64,000 nt of DNA, from NCBI GenBank assembly GCA_034509755.1, contig CM067556.1:11493501-11557500 (forward strand). The letters run 5' to 3'. Position numbers and translations under genes: made by a program. Source of the DNA: Anisodus tanguticus. Its lineage: Eukaryota > Streptophyta > Magnoliopsida > Solanales > Solanaceae. Below, piece by piece: positions 1 through 11,898 of the stretch. The notes under the pieces are model-generated. The model did no database searches and was not told where the DNA came from. It saw only the letters and a program-made list of their open reading frames with translations. The first letter of the stretch is position 1; each line of letters opens with the position of its first letter.

Positions 1-323
1 AGCAAATATTCGTATCCTTTAGAACGGTATATTTCTTTCCTTAGACATGGAGGGACAAGCGAGAAAAAATACATTGAAAAAAGATGTAAATGTACATTAT
101 TTTATGTTTGAGGACCTGACAGAATGAATGAGAGGTGAATTTGATAAAAGACGCTACTTTCCATGACATATTTTCCTTCACGCCTGTAGTTGTCATTATA
201 TTACTATGCAGTTTTGATGATTCTTTGTGATTAATTGATTATTGAAGGAACAAGCGATCTGAAAAAAAGGTATACAAGAAGAAAATGAGATGTGCTTTTA
301 AGATTTTTGTTTGCTTTCTACAG

Positions 324-2367
324 AGCCAGACAATACAGATGATGTATCAAGTTATTGCAACAGAGCTCAAGTCGATGCAGATTTTGGACTCGCATCCGCA
401 AGATTACTTAAATTTCTACTGCCTTGGTAACCGTGAAGAAATTCCAGGCTCTATTGCTCAATCGTCTAGTAATGGTGATAAGGTAATAGGTAATTTTCTT
501 ATTTTAAATATTCTTGTAGTGTATATACACAAGATACACTTAGGAGCAACTGAATTGAAGGCTGCCTTTAATATTGATGAAAATGGGTTCTAGAGTCTTA
601 AAACATACCTACTATTTGACTTTTTGATTTTCCGTATCTATCTTTTAAACTTTAAACAGTATTTAATTTCATGAGCTCTGCTTGTTTCACTTCTCCTTGA
701 ACTCTATACTGGTCTCTCAATTGGTGAATGATTATTCAATAGTTTGATTACACTAGTTGTAGCATGATTTACTATGGACCACTAGTTGGGGTAGGTAACC
801 CATTTATGATAGAGTGAGACTGACTTATAAATGTGCGACTGAGACGAGTTCTTCAGGTGAATAGAATAGAGTTGCTTTACGAACCACCCACGGACCTAAT
901 AGTTGGATCCATGAGGAAATGGCAGTAACCGAAGCCTTACTTTGACTATGTCATGAGGCTGACTGAATCCAATCATGAACCCGGGAAGTGTCATATGTTA
1001 TGGACTTGTGGTAATCGTGTGCCCTAATGAAGTTAAACTGTTCTATATCAGCAAAAAATAGTAGAACTTTCAGAAGGAAATCCAATTGTATTATTTAGAA
1101 ATTTTGCTTGAAAACTGGTATCTTAAACTTTGCTCTATAGCCGAGCGGCAGAGGAGTCTGGGCAAGCAAAGTTCTTTAAGATTTTCGGTTTAATACCTTT
1201 TTTTGCAGTACCAATATTTTTCGTCTTTTCATGCTTCCGTCTAAGGTGTGAAGCAGAAGAAAAAACTTAGGGGATTGGTTCTTGAGTAAGGAGAACTAAT
1301 CTCTGTCTAAAATTTAGCATAACCTACTATGTTTTGGTTGCAGTTTTATCTTTTCTCATAAATAATACTTACCTGCATAAGTTATGCGGTAATACGTTAT
1401 GCAGGATAGAAAACGAAGTAAGAATGCGGGTATTAGTAATGCATAGATTAAGAAACACTAATGTCCAAAATTAACCCTCGTACAGTTAACAATTTTTTTT
1501 TTTTAAAAAAAGTAAACACATTTTTAAATTTACCAATTGTAATATGTCAAGCTAAAACATCCAACAAGAATAATCCCGCATTACAATTCGTGCATTACTA
1601 ATCTTTGCATTGCAATCTCGACATAACTAATAATCCGTGCGTAACTGTCTCTAAACCAAGTGACCCCTTACAGTTGTGAGTTGTCACCCTTTATGCTTGC
1701 TTGCTTGTTTTTGTTTTATTTGCTTTTCTGGTTCTAATCAAGCTTGAATACCTTTTTGAGAAGTTTTCTTTCACGTGCAACCAGGTCTCAGACTCATATA
1801 AGTTTCAGCGTTTCATGATATATGTTCATGCCAAAGGAATGATAGTGGATGATGAGTATGTTATAATGGGCTCTGCCAACATAAATCAACGATCTATGGC
1901 TGGGTCAAAAGATACAGAGATCGCTATGGGTGCCTACCAGCCTCATTACGCGTGGACAGAAAAGCAAAGGCATCCACGGGGACAGGTTTGAAAGAAATTC
2001 ACATCATGCACATAATGTTAACAAAATCCGATACGTTTATTTGTTTTATTCATCTTGTCTTGATCTCCAGATCTACGGATATAGAATGTCACTGTGGGCA
2101 GAGCACCTTGGGAGAATAGAAGAATGTTTCGAGGAACCAGAGGCGTTAACATGCGTGAGGAGGGTGAATGAGGTTGCTGAAGATAATTGGAAGAGTTACA
2201 CGGATGAAAATTTCACTCCATTGCAAGGACATCTTCTGAGGTATCCAATACATGTGGATGCGGACGGGAAAATAGGTCCATTACCTGGATGTGAAAATTT
2301 CCCAGATCTAGGGGGTAAAATACTGGGAAATCATGCACCTACTATCCCAGATGTTTTAACCACGTAA
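324..2367 (+). CDS. PLDDELTA: Phospholipase D, delta type, C-terminal part (partial, three exons)
   Basis: Exons are 324-482, 1785-1985 and 2071-2367 (TAA stop), all joined in phase 0 at AG/GT sites; together they encode the last 218 residues. The upstream exons lie outside the window. Phospholipase D hydrolyses membrane phospholipids such as phosphatidylcholine to phosphatidic acid. The second exon carries the second HKD catalytic motif (HAKGMIVD, H-x-K-x4-D) followed by GSANINQRS, which is typical of plant C2-type PLDs. The last exon has the conserved IYGYRMSLWAEHLG stretch and a C-terminus ending in PDVLTT, which I associate with the delta class. The first visible exon (SQTIQMMYQVIA, DYLNFYCLGNREE) also fits PLD delta. 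No frame break is visible. The family is certain; the delta subclass is an inference from remembered similarity. Confidence 0.92.
1365..1665. mobile_element. MITE-like foldback inside the PLD intron
   Basis: Within the 1.3-kb intron 483-1784, a left part with GTATTAGTAATGCATAGATTA is mirrored by a right part with TAATCCCGCATTAC and GCATTACTAATC. The right edge (AAACCAAGTGACCCCTTA) resembles the end of a common Solanaceae MITE. The copy is degenerate and its exact ends and target duplication are not clear. Confidence 0.45.
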
Positions 2368-3483
2368 TCTAAAAAATTAACAGGATTGTGAGAGACTGTT
2401 ACACATATAGCTGCAAGACGTTAGTTTGTACATTTTTCTATGTTGTAAAATACAGGGCGAAAAACAGGTGGAAATGATTTGATGCGTGTGAAGATTCCTG
2501 GATATTTGATTGTGGACTTGTATTTTTGAATATAGAGTAGCTACAGAATTTTATGTAATATTGTGGATCTGATGGAACAGTTAGTTAAATGTGTTAGGGA
2601 AGCCATGGATTTACTTCCCTTGGGTGTTAGTTGTTTAAGAAAAATTACATCCAAGATATGTAAAAGTACAGATTTTTGATTCATCAGTTCACCTGTCTAC
2701 AATCTTTTTTCATTCAATGAATAATTATAGATGACAACTAATCTAGTCCGTCGATTAAGAATTTTCTTATTAGAGAACTTTTTGAATTTTAATTCATAGC
2801 GTCCCTAATAACTTAAGATTAGTGGTGATAGGGCTGTTATTTAGAACATTAGAGCTTTTGATCAAGATATTCTTGCCTCACTCATATGAAATCTCGATAA
2901 AATCTGAACGTTCATGCATTTGAATAATATGAATAAACGTAATTACGTGGGTTATTCAGCTCATACTAAAACAACAACAAAAAAAGGTTTTGCGGTCTAG
3001 AAGAGTTTAGCCTTTTCATTTGAGTCTGCTCTCGTTTATGAAATAAACTTACTACATCTGGTGTATTTCAAATTCCAACAAAATTGACCAATTCCTAAAA
3101 TGATTATACCATTCTTATAACTCAAACTAGTAACACATAATAATACTTTTATTATTCCAACATCTTTTTGGACATATACTATATCATTTTGCACCAATTG
3201 TGGAAAAAGATCATGAAAAAAATAATCTAATTTGAATAATAAGCCAAAAGACATAGATGCATGTACCTAGAATTTATCCATATTTGGAGTTACCGAGGGT
3301 TTTGTTTGGTGGGTAAACAACATTGTCAAACCAGTCTTGTTTTTATTACAAAAAAGGCCTTCTAAACTAAGTTGCAGCCCCCCCCCCCCCCCCCCCAAAA
3401 AAAAGGGAATATAAAACCAGTCTGGCTAATAGCACTGAGAATTTAATATTGACCCGTCCCCTTGGGGAAACAACCGATAAAAT
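2368..3483. other. PLD 3' UTR and intergenic DNA with a C homopolymer
   Basis: The first 300 bases or so are probably the PLD 3' UTR. The rest is AT-rich and without convincing genes. A run of about 20 C followed by 8 A lies near 3377-3404. Bases 3452-3483 are the first copy of a roughly 38-bp tandem repeat that continues at 5722 beyond the hAT insertion. Confidence 0.6.
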
Positions 3484-5708
3484 TAGGGCTGAGCACAAAA
3501 TTCGGAGAATAAAAAAAACCGAACTGGTTCGGTTAATTTTTTTTTAAAAAAATTGAATCTAAATTTGTAATTAATTCGGTTCGATTCCTTTGAATTAGTG
3601 ATGAACCGAACCGAAAAATCGGGGTTAAATTTGTAATTAACCATATCCAATATAAATTAAAATTGGAACATTTGCCCTAAATCGTTTTGGTCTTTTGGTC
3701 GATGTGCAGAGAGTGCCGATGGGCAATGTGCTACTGCCTACTGCTATCTCTCTTACTCTTTTTCTAAATTTAAACCCTAAAAGTTTGTATATGTTCATAA
3801 CGAGAGAATAGATTCGAGGCCCCGACCCGACGTCCCGTTCACTGCCACCACAAAAGGTAAATTTAATCCCTTTACTCATTTCGTTCTCTCATTTGGGATT
3901 GTAATCATAAAGGAATAAATAAAATAAATGCTAGTCGAACGTGACTACTATTTTATTTCAGTTAAGTTAAAATTCTGATTTCTGTTTCATGCTATGTTTG
4001 AACCATGTTTGTCGAAACGTTATGGAGAAGCTATGAATTAGACGTTTTGTATTCATTGATGTTGTTAAAGTCATGTTCGACTGTTCGTTGCTCTAAGTTT
4101 AAGATCATTTTTGACTGTGTATTATCTAAAATATGAATGATAAATGTGCTTGATTCTCATGTAAATTTGAATTTATAAACTGGTGCTTTGTAAGTACATT
4201 TGATAGTAGGAAGGTTGGTGAAATTAAAGCTGATATCATAGAGTTGTTGTTACGGTTATTTGTAAGTTATAATGATGATGGCCCAAATAATGGTGCGGGT
4301 AGTACTTCATATGTTCAGTTAAGTGAAGTTTGTGATAGTGGCAGCAATAGAAAAGAATCAATTGACCCTTTTCAACTGTTTAAAAAGATGAAAGCAACTG
4401 AAAATGATGATTTGGGGGGGGGGGGGGGGGAATGATGTTGAGAAATATTTGTCAGAACGGAATGAAAGTCCTAATGATCATCTTTTGAGGTTGATGGAAG
4501 ATGTATTCGTCTAGGTATCCGACTTTGTCAAAGATTGCTCCAAGATATTTTGGCAATTACTGTGTCTACCTTGACTTCCGAATTGACATTTAGCACGGAG
4601 GGACATTCTTGACCCTTTTAGGAGTACATTAACTCATAAGACAGTTGAGACATTAATTTGCACGCAAAATTGGCTTCGCTCAACTCTTATAGGAGAACAA
4701 ATTGTGCAACCAACCGAATAAGAAATTGAGTTTTATGAAGAAGTTGAATTGGGTAACAATACTGTTTTTTATATATTGTTTTTAATAGAATGATTATACT
4801 TTAACATTTTATTTATTATATTGACACTTTGGCAAATTGTATGTAGACTTTGAGAAACTTTCAATCGTACCGCAATCACAAGAAGTAGAACAACCACAAG
4901 CAGGGGAGGACTTGACAATGGATTGATATTGACGTCATAATGGTAAAGTTCTCAAATCTACATTCCTTCAAATTAGTAGTTATTTTTTTGCTGCCGAAAC
5001 ACTATTTTTTTTGCTGTTGGAACGTTGCATTTTGCTGCTAAAATATTAGTTTTTATTGTTAGTATCTATCTGCATTTGACTCATAGCAGTCTTAGTTTCT
5101 AGTACTCTTCTAATCATTCAGCATGCTTGAGTTGGCATAGGCATAGTACTCATTTGTTTCCCTTTGATGTGTAAATGCTCTCCAACTCCCAAGCAATTAA
5201 TGTCTTCTTAGAGATTGGTGTTGGTGCCTGACCATTGGAATGCTAATTTTTGAATTTAATGATGAAATTTGTTGATGTTGATGCCGTTAAGTGGAATGTT
5301 GATGTTTAAATTTGTTGCTGTTGGAATGCTGAAATTCGCTGTATTTTACAGAAGTGGAACAAAATTTTAAATTCATGTTTTGAACTTTAAATTTATGATG
5401 TGAACTTTATATTTTGGAGTTTGGACTTTTATTTTATGGGGATGTAAACTTTAATTTGGAGTTTTTTACATGTTAAGAATATATGTGATGCATGCTTTAT
5501 ATTTTGGGACTTTAAATTATTTTTTTGGACTTTATATTTGCTGATTATGATATATTTGAATTGAAAAAATTGATATAAACCGATATGTTTGTTTTTTTTT
5601 TAAAAAGTTTGATTCAGTTTCTTAAAAGAAAAATCGAATTTTATTTGATTCATACTTTTTTATATAAAACCGAATCGAACCGAACCGAACCGATATACGC
5701 CGGTCCTA
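3484..5708 (+). mobile_element. hAT transposon, degenerate, 2.2 kb
   Basis: The left end TAGGGCTGAGC pairs imperfectly with the right end (reverse complement TAGGACCGGCG). The 8 bases before the element are GATAAAAT and the 8 after it are CATAAAAT, a 7/8 target duplication of the length expected for hAT. Both subterminal regions are rich in ACCGAACCG / GGTTCGGTT repeats, as is common in hAT elements. A transposase remnant lies inside at 4244-4750. The boundaries agree with the tandem repeat that the element interrupts. Confidence 0.75.
4244..4750 (+). pseudogene. hAT transposase C-terminal remnant
   Basis: An open stretch reads SIDPFQLFKKMKATEND and is followed, after a poly-G tract at about 4414, by NDVEKYLSERNESPNDHL in another frame. 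Further on come DILAITVST, STEGHS and a segment equivalent to the conserved ILDPFRS...KTVE.LIC..NWL signature of the hAT dimerisation domain (zf-BED RICESLEEPER type). Several stops and frameshifts interrupt it and the N-terminal two thirds are absent, so it cannot make active transposase. Confidence 0.8.
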
Positions 5709-5754
5709 CATAAAATCGAAACACCCGTCCCTTTGGGAAACAACCGATAAAATT

Positions 5755-6300
5755 GAAATCATAGAAGATTAGCTCGCACAAATCGAAAACTTATTTATTT
5801 AATTTTTGTAACCGACCCACTTTTATATACTTCGAGTCTTCGACTAACATCAGTGCATCACAAATTTTGAAGTGTTAGACTGTAATTCATTCAACTCGTC
5901 AAAAAGTTAGGAAATAAATTTACTTGACGAATCATTTTTGGTACAATTTAGATTAATCATCTAAAAATTTGGGTCGACTAGAAATAACTTGATGAAGACA
6001 GAGAACTTCTTTTCAATTAATTTTATTTGTGCTTATTGATTTCTTTCCCTCTAAAGAAAAGAAATACTTATTGTTTGTTTTATTTGATTTGGTAATAAAT
6101 AAACTATAGAAGGAAAACAAATAAACAAATTAATATTTTTTCTACCTCAAAGGGAAGGGGAAAAAAAGAAAGAAACTCAAAGGGATTGAAGTGGAGTTAT
6201 GCAAATATGAGGGCATAAATGTAAATGCATTCACCTAAAAGTTTCGTTAATTGTGAGAGGCAGAACTCTAAAATATAATTACAGCATCATTCGGACATTT
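5755..6300. other. Intergenic, probable promoter region of the SR45a-like locus
   Basis: AT-rich DNA without coding signals. It ends at the presumed 5' UTR (about 6300 onward), which contains pyrimidine-rich CTTCTCTCGCC. Confidence 0.4.
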
Positions 6301-8610
6301 TGGCAATTTAGGGTTCGCTTCTCTCGCCTGAATCTCATCCCCCATTATCTTTCTACCATGAACTCAGATACATTTTCCCCTAATTAATTGTCTAAACAAC
6401 AAATTAACGATCTTGCAGGCTGATTCTCCTCGCAAAAGGTACGACATCAATCTTAGCTTCTTAGGATTTTTTTATCGCTCTTTTTTCTATTTGGTTTGTT
6501 GTCCTTCTGAAGAGTCAATACATTGTTTTATTCATAAGGTTAGTTGGGATATCTATGTTGCGTTTGGATAAGAAAATAATTCGGGTTTTTGTTTTTGTTT
6601 TTGGGGAATTTATTTTTGATTTTGTGTTTTCGAAGAGGAGATGTTAATGTTCTAATATTTTTCTCTAAAAATAATGGCAATGCATGAATTTGGTTTTGGA
6701 AGAATTGGTTTTAAGTTTATCATGGAGGGTTAATGTTCCGTTTATTTACTTGGAAAATGTCACTGAAACATAAAATATTTCCGAGGCTCTCATATTTTTT
6801 ATGTATGAGTAGTTTCTGTGTAACGAAGCGATCATGTATTAGGGAGTAGTGGTAGCAAGTCATTCATCCTATACATTTCTTATGCAATGGCAAAATAAGG
6901 TTCGATTTGAAGCAATGTTTTCCAGGGAACATGTTTAATGAAGCGTCTCACTATATGGTCTTCATAGGTCCTCCTACATATTGCATAAAATGATTATGTG
7001 CTAGGTTGTTTTTGAGGTTTGTGTGTGATCGTGCTAGAAAGTCTATGGATCAATCTTTATGGTTAGTTTCTGACAAATTTTATAAGATAATCATTGGGCA
7101 TGTTTGTGGATAGCATACATTTACACAATCTTAGCGATGCATTTCTATTATCTTTTTTTGTACACAAATAAAATCTCCAATGGGTCATCTTTGAAGGCAC
7201 CAGCTTTAGTAGTATTAGTTGTCATAGAAATTGTATGAGCTATATATGCCATCATTACTCGAGGAACCATCTTGAAGAGATTCGTGGTCGGTGTCAATCT
7301 TCTTCTGAGGGCTCATAGGAGTGAACTGGTTTGTTGTTTTATTTTCTGGACTCCCCAGGTATTCTCGCTCTCCTTCACCTTGGGAAGAAAAGTCAAGATC
7401 TCGTTCTCGATCAAGGTCTAGATCCCCATCTAGATCACAGTCAAGGCCAAGAGGAAGATCCAGGTCCAGAAGTCATGGAAGGTTGAGCGAACTTTAGTTT
7501 TACTTCACCTTCTTTATGTTAAGACTTAAGACCTTCATTTCAGTTGCTCTGATTTTTCCTCCATGACTTGATTAGGGCTGAAGTTTCTAATCCCGGAAAC
7601 ACACACTATGTGACTGGATTATCTACAAGGGTCACTGAAAGGGATCTTGAGGAGCATTTCTTAAAGGAGGGAAAGGTTGGTTTCTAGTTTACATATAAGC
7701 AAGTTGTTTTCTGGTTCTGTTTCTGCCATGATTCGGTGCTCATACCAAGGCTGTCTCTCTTTCAAACTCATCTGCATTTTATACTCTTTATAAAGAAAGC
7801 TTTATCATTTATGATGATAATCAGAAACATCTGTTTTCATTTAAGTTTATTATATGAGCAGAGTCTTGTCAATGCATTGGCCAAACAAATATTGACGTTG
7901 TGGCATTTTGGCTGGATTTTGTTCCCCATTGTTCATACTGTAAGACTTGCTGTTGAAGTTTATTTTTACTTTCTATTGATTAGGTGAAGTCAGTTTTTCT
8001 GGTTATGGAGCCCCGTACTTGCATCTCTCGTGGTTTTGATTTTATAACAATGGATAGTCTTGAGGATGCTAATCGCTGCATTAAGCACCTTAATCAGTCC
8101 GTCCTTGAAGGCCGGTACATAACAGTGGAGAAGGTGAGCAACTTCTACATTGATTGGTGAACCATGTTCTGTTGCGTTGCTTATCTGATTTCTAGACTTG
8201 GAGGTTTTCTGGTTATATTCAGAAGACATTACGTCAGCTTTGTTGGCAGCAACCAAAGATGATCAGTTCTTCCATTGCAACATTATATTCACTCAGCTAC
8301 ACCCAATGGCCTGCTAAAACAGCTTTTCACATGCATCTGATCAACTAAACTTGGCAACTATATTGCCAAACAACTATACAACCTCAGCAAATACTTTCAA
8401 CTCTCAACTAATCAACGGTCATTATCAACAATTTATTCAGGCTTTTATGGTATCTCATCCCGGCATTGGTTATATCTCCATCTTTTTAGCTGTTATAAGA
8501 CCTGCAAAAATATTTAAGCTGCTTTCGTGCACTACTAACGTGATATCCTATTTCTTAGTCATGGACATTGTTATGTGCTTGTGCCACCTGAGACTTGATT
8601 TTCTTGGCAC

Positions 8611-8976
8611 AGATTAGTTGAATGTTATGTTCTTCCATTAGGAGTGCATTTTCTGGTTCCTGTTTGTTTTGGATGTAAACATCATAGGTTAAGATTTCAT
8701 AGAGAGAAAATATATCCATTTTTCTGTTTTGAAGAAAACACCCAAGGCTAGGAATCCCTTCCCCGGACTCCGCGCATAGCGGGAGCTTAGTGCACCGGGC
8801 TGCCCTTTTTTACCTAAGATTAGGGATGTTATATTCTTCCATTACAAGAAGTACATTCTCTAGAATACATTATCCGCTCTAGATAACCCATTTGTTCTTG
8901 ATGTAAACCTCATATGTTCAGATTTCACATATTGAGATGATATATTTGTTTTTCAGTGTCATAGAAAACGCCCAAG
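8611..8976 (+). repeat. Duplicated intron end and exon-5 start, with a SINE tail between the copies
   Basis: Copy A (8611-8747) and copy B (8817-8976) share AGATTAG, GATGTTAT(A/G)TTCTTCCATTA, GATGTAAAC.TCATA, AGATTTCA and finally GAAAAC.CCCAAGG. Copy B contains the real acceptor (TTTTTCAG) and the start of exon 5. In copy A the acceptor has decayed to TCTGTTTTGAAG. A 3' SINE fragment lies between the copies. Confidence 0.75.
8754..8811 (+). mobile_element. Au-type SINE, 3' fragment
   Basis: TCCCTTCCCCGGACTCCGCG, ATAGCGGGAGCTTAGTGCAC and CGGGCTGCCCTTTTTT match the 3' half of Au SINEs as I remember it. The 5' tRNA-like half is absent. It sits in the last intron before exon 5 of the SR45a-like locus. 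Confidence 0.75.
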
Positions 8977-9301
8977 GACTCCCAACACCTGGTCATTATC
9001 TTGGGCTTCAAAGCACAAGGGGTGATGGTAAGTTTCTGATGCTATGTAAGTTTGTATTCTAGTCATACTAACTTGTGGAATCTCTGAAGTACTGATTGCT
9101 TTGGCCAAAGGTTATCGTGGTGATCGTGGTAGGTATCGTGGCCGTGATGACTATGGATACCGAAGATCTCCAAGGCGCTCTCCATATAGAGGTGGACGAG
9201 ATTATTCTCCTAGACGCTCACCTTATGCTGGAAGGTCGAGACGTGCACGATCCCGGTCATATTCTCCTTATGAAAGGAACTACCCTCGTGGTTATAGATA
9301 G

Positions 9302-11898
9302 GGGTTTCACAAGGCATATGTGGTTTCCTATTTAGCAATGAAAACAGCTTGTAAGAATCTTTAAGTTTGGTGCGACTAGTCGTGATGGTGTAAGGTGTTA
9401 CAGTACGGATTTATTGGATGTATGTCTGATGTGCTGTCACCTATCCCTTTCTTTATTGTATACCTTAAATGTGGATAAATCTGTAATCCTTCTGAAGCTT
9501 TAAATAGGCATTAAGACATTCCAGGTTATGATGTATGTACATTCATTCGTTGCATGTCATTTTGTTGTCGTCATGGACTTGGCATTGTTTATAATATCTG
9601 TTGGTTCACTCTTTTATGTTGTTTAGCAACTTTCTGGCTTGTGGCTTGGTTTGTTACGGTTATTGCCCTTCTACCTATGGACAATAGATATTTGAACTTT
9701 TTTTTGCAGGTGAAAATTAACTATTTAGTTAGTCAATTGCTTGTAGTTATAATTGTTCTGCTTGAACAGTTTTCACAATATTCTTTCTTTTCACAAAATG
9801 TGTGTATAATTTTGGCCTTGTTGAAGTGGATTGTCAAGATTCTCTTTCTTTGGCATGTAGGGGAGGTTGGAGCAGAAGAGGCGAGGCCACCTTTGTGTTT
9901 AAGCAAAACAATATCCACTCAACTTGCAACTTGGAATACTACTTTGAAAAGAAATCGTACACCTTCACCTAGTAATTTGCCTAACGATATTGTCTTGAAC
10001 CAAATGGAGTACCTGTGCTGCAACTTATTTCATCTTTTCATTTTTAACCTCGCATCCAAGTAGTTGTTGCCAATGGTAGAAATAGTCATCAAGATCAAAT
10101 TTATACACAGTTCATGTAAATTTGGGAGGGATTGAAAAGTGATATAGTTCACCACCTTCCTCTTTTGATTGTGAGGCAGCACTGGCTTTGAAGAATTTAC
10201 CTCAAATTAAGCATAGCTCGTGTTTTTGTTTAATCAATCTCGGTTATTCAATGGATAAAAAAGAATAAGCAATGAAAGGCAAGGTGTGGAAGTGCGAATT
10301 GGGTTCTTACGTTTAAGAAATTTTCACGCTAAATTTTGGTGTCTCTCTCATTTATCTCTTAGATATTTCCTGATATTACAAGATAAGGTGTTGTTGGAAA
10401 TGTGGCCATTGCCTTTACAACAAATGACGCATAGGTGCCGAAAGTGATTAAAACCCATGTTCTTGTTGCATGATGGACTTGACATTTATCTCATTCTGGT
10501 ACAGACATAAGGGCCTACGACCTTATCAAGTTGTTGAAACTGCTTCAAAAGGTTCATTAGTTAATTAGACATCCAACGCAGTTGCCGAATATAAAATTAA
10601 CAGATGGATAATTAGATGACTAGACATTGAGGAAGCTTCCAAAGGTCGACAAGAATATCCTAAATTTAATATGAGCACGTGTCACGTGAAGATATTTTGA
10701 CAAGTTAAAAGTATTTATTTTTGTTAACAAACGTTGAATTTGGGCACGTTTAAAAAAAATTCACTCTATCTCTACTGAATCCGGTGGTAGAAAAATGTGC
10801 CGACTCCCACAAGCATTATATGACTTTTTCTTTATCTTTATGTGACCTATAGTTATTGAAAGAGTCAACATCATCTTATTTGGTCATGAGCTTTGGACCA
10901 TTTCACCAACATTTTAAGCGTGACCAAGTTAATCAAGTCAACCCTTGTGAACTGAAGGATTACTATTTGCAAAATATTGGAATTATATATTCTTTGTTGA
11001 GAACAGAAGGGTAAGCTTAAAAGAATAAGAAAATAAAATCAGAAAAAAAGAAGACAAAGAGCTCCGTCCACCCGAGCATCAGGAACATGTGATACACGTT
11101 GTGGGAGTCCGCAACTTAAATGATCCTAAAAGTGAATAAGTGAACAAAAATATTCCACTAAAAAAAATAGTAATAAAAATACCTTTTGAGCAGTAAATTA
11201 CCGTGCAATAGGACTTAACTGTAACGGTGCGGTTAAGTCCCATTGCGCAGTAAATTACTATTTTTTTTAAAAAAATTTCAACACTTAATCATGTTTTTTT
11301 TCATACTTTGACCAACGATTAATCATGTGTCAAGACTCCGAAACGTCAATATTTTATATAGAACCTGATATTATTTTCTGCGAATAATAATATAGGATCG
11401 ATACATCAAGGATACCTAAACGTTCGGATCATCGTTTTAGGGGTTATAAACCCAAAGTAAGTTTTGTTTGAAAATTTGTTATCATTTAAATATTTTATTT
11501 TAATTTTTTTTAGTCAAGGTTGTTAATTTTTAGTCAAAACATAGCTTTATTTCTAATATGTCGAGAAAATAATTGAAGTGACTACCTTCGTTTAAGGGTA
11601 TTCAACTTCCAACATGTCTACTCAACACTTAGTCTCTTGTACTTACTTTTCCTGCTCAAACATACTTGTATACAACATTTGATTTTATCAAAATTTGTAG
11701 CTGATATCTTATTTTGTTTATATACCTCTTATGGATCAATACGTTAAATATATTGATAATATGCCTACAATACAATGTCACAAAAATGTATGTTGAGAAA
11801 ATCAATCTTACTACATTAGTTTAGTCCATGCTTGAATTAAATTGATCACTTTCTTTTTACTACATGAGTAGGATACACGAATTGATATTTTGATAAAA
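9302..11898. other. SR45a-like 3' region and intergenic DNA
   Basis: The first several hundred bases are probably 3' UTR. No other coding signal is visible. A strong short hairpin occurs at 11204-11246: GCAATAGGACTTAAC pairs with GTTAAGTCCCATTGC, and the hairpin is flanked by direct copies of GCAGTAAATTAC. The rest is AT-rich without recognisable features. Confidence 0.5.

Larger units (their letters stand above)
6300..9301 (+). pseudogene. SR45A: SR45a-like serine/arginine-rich splicing factor, decayed (start lost, frameshift)
   Basis: SR45a-type proteins combine one RRM with RS-rich flanks and act in nuclear pre-mRNA splicing. Exons: 1 ends 6438; 7359-7481 (RS repeats); 7576-7675 and 7984-8133 (RRM); 8957-9027; 9111-9301 (arginine/glycine/serine tail RYRGRDDYGYRRSP, stop 9299-9301). 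All junctions are GT-AG and in phase. Three lesions are visible. Exon 1 reads GCAGGCTGATTCTCC where relatives have ATGGCTGAT, and no in-frame ATG lies between the TGA at 6359 and the coding start. Exon 5 is 71 nt rather than 70 because of an extra C in ACTCCCAACACC (about 8980-8985), giving a TGA at 9023. RNP2 begins HYVTGL and RNP1 reads RGFDFITM, with Asp where Gly/Ala is usual. Sequencing error could explain the frameshift but not all of the changes. Confidence 0.8.

Noticed and set aside
3452..5754. A 33-bp target duplication around the hAT element
   Set aside because: hAT makes 8-bp duplications. The shorter GATAAAAT/CATAAAAT pair fits, and the longer match is explained by a pre-existing tandem repeat.
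9554..10063. 169-aa open frame on the plus strand
   Set aside because: It lies in the 3' region of the SR45a-like locus, is rich in Phe/Leu/Ile as expected from T-rich DNA, and shows no domain.
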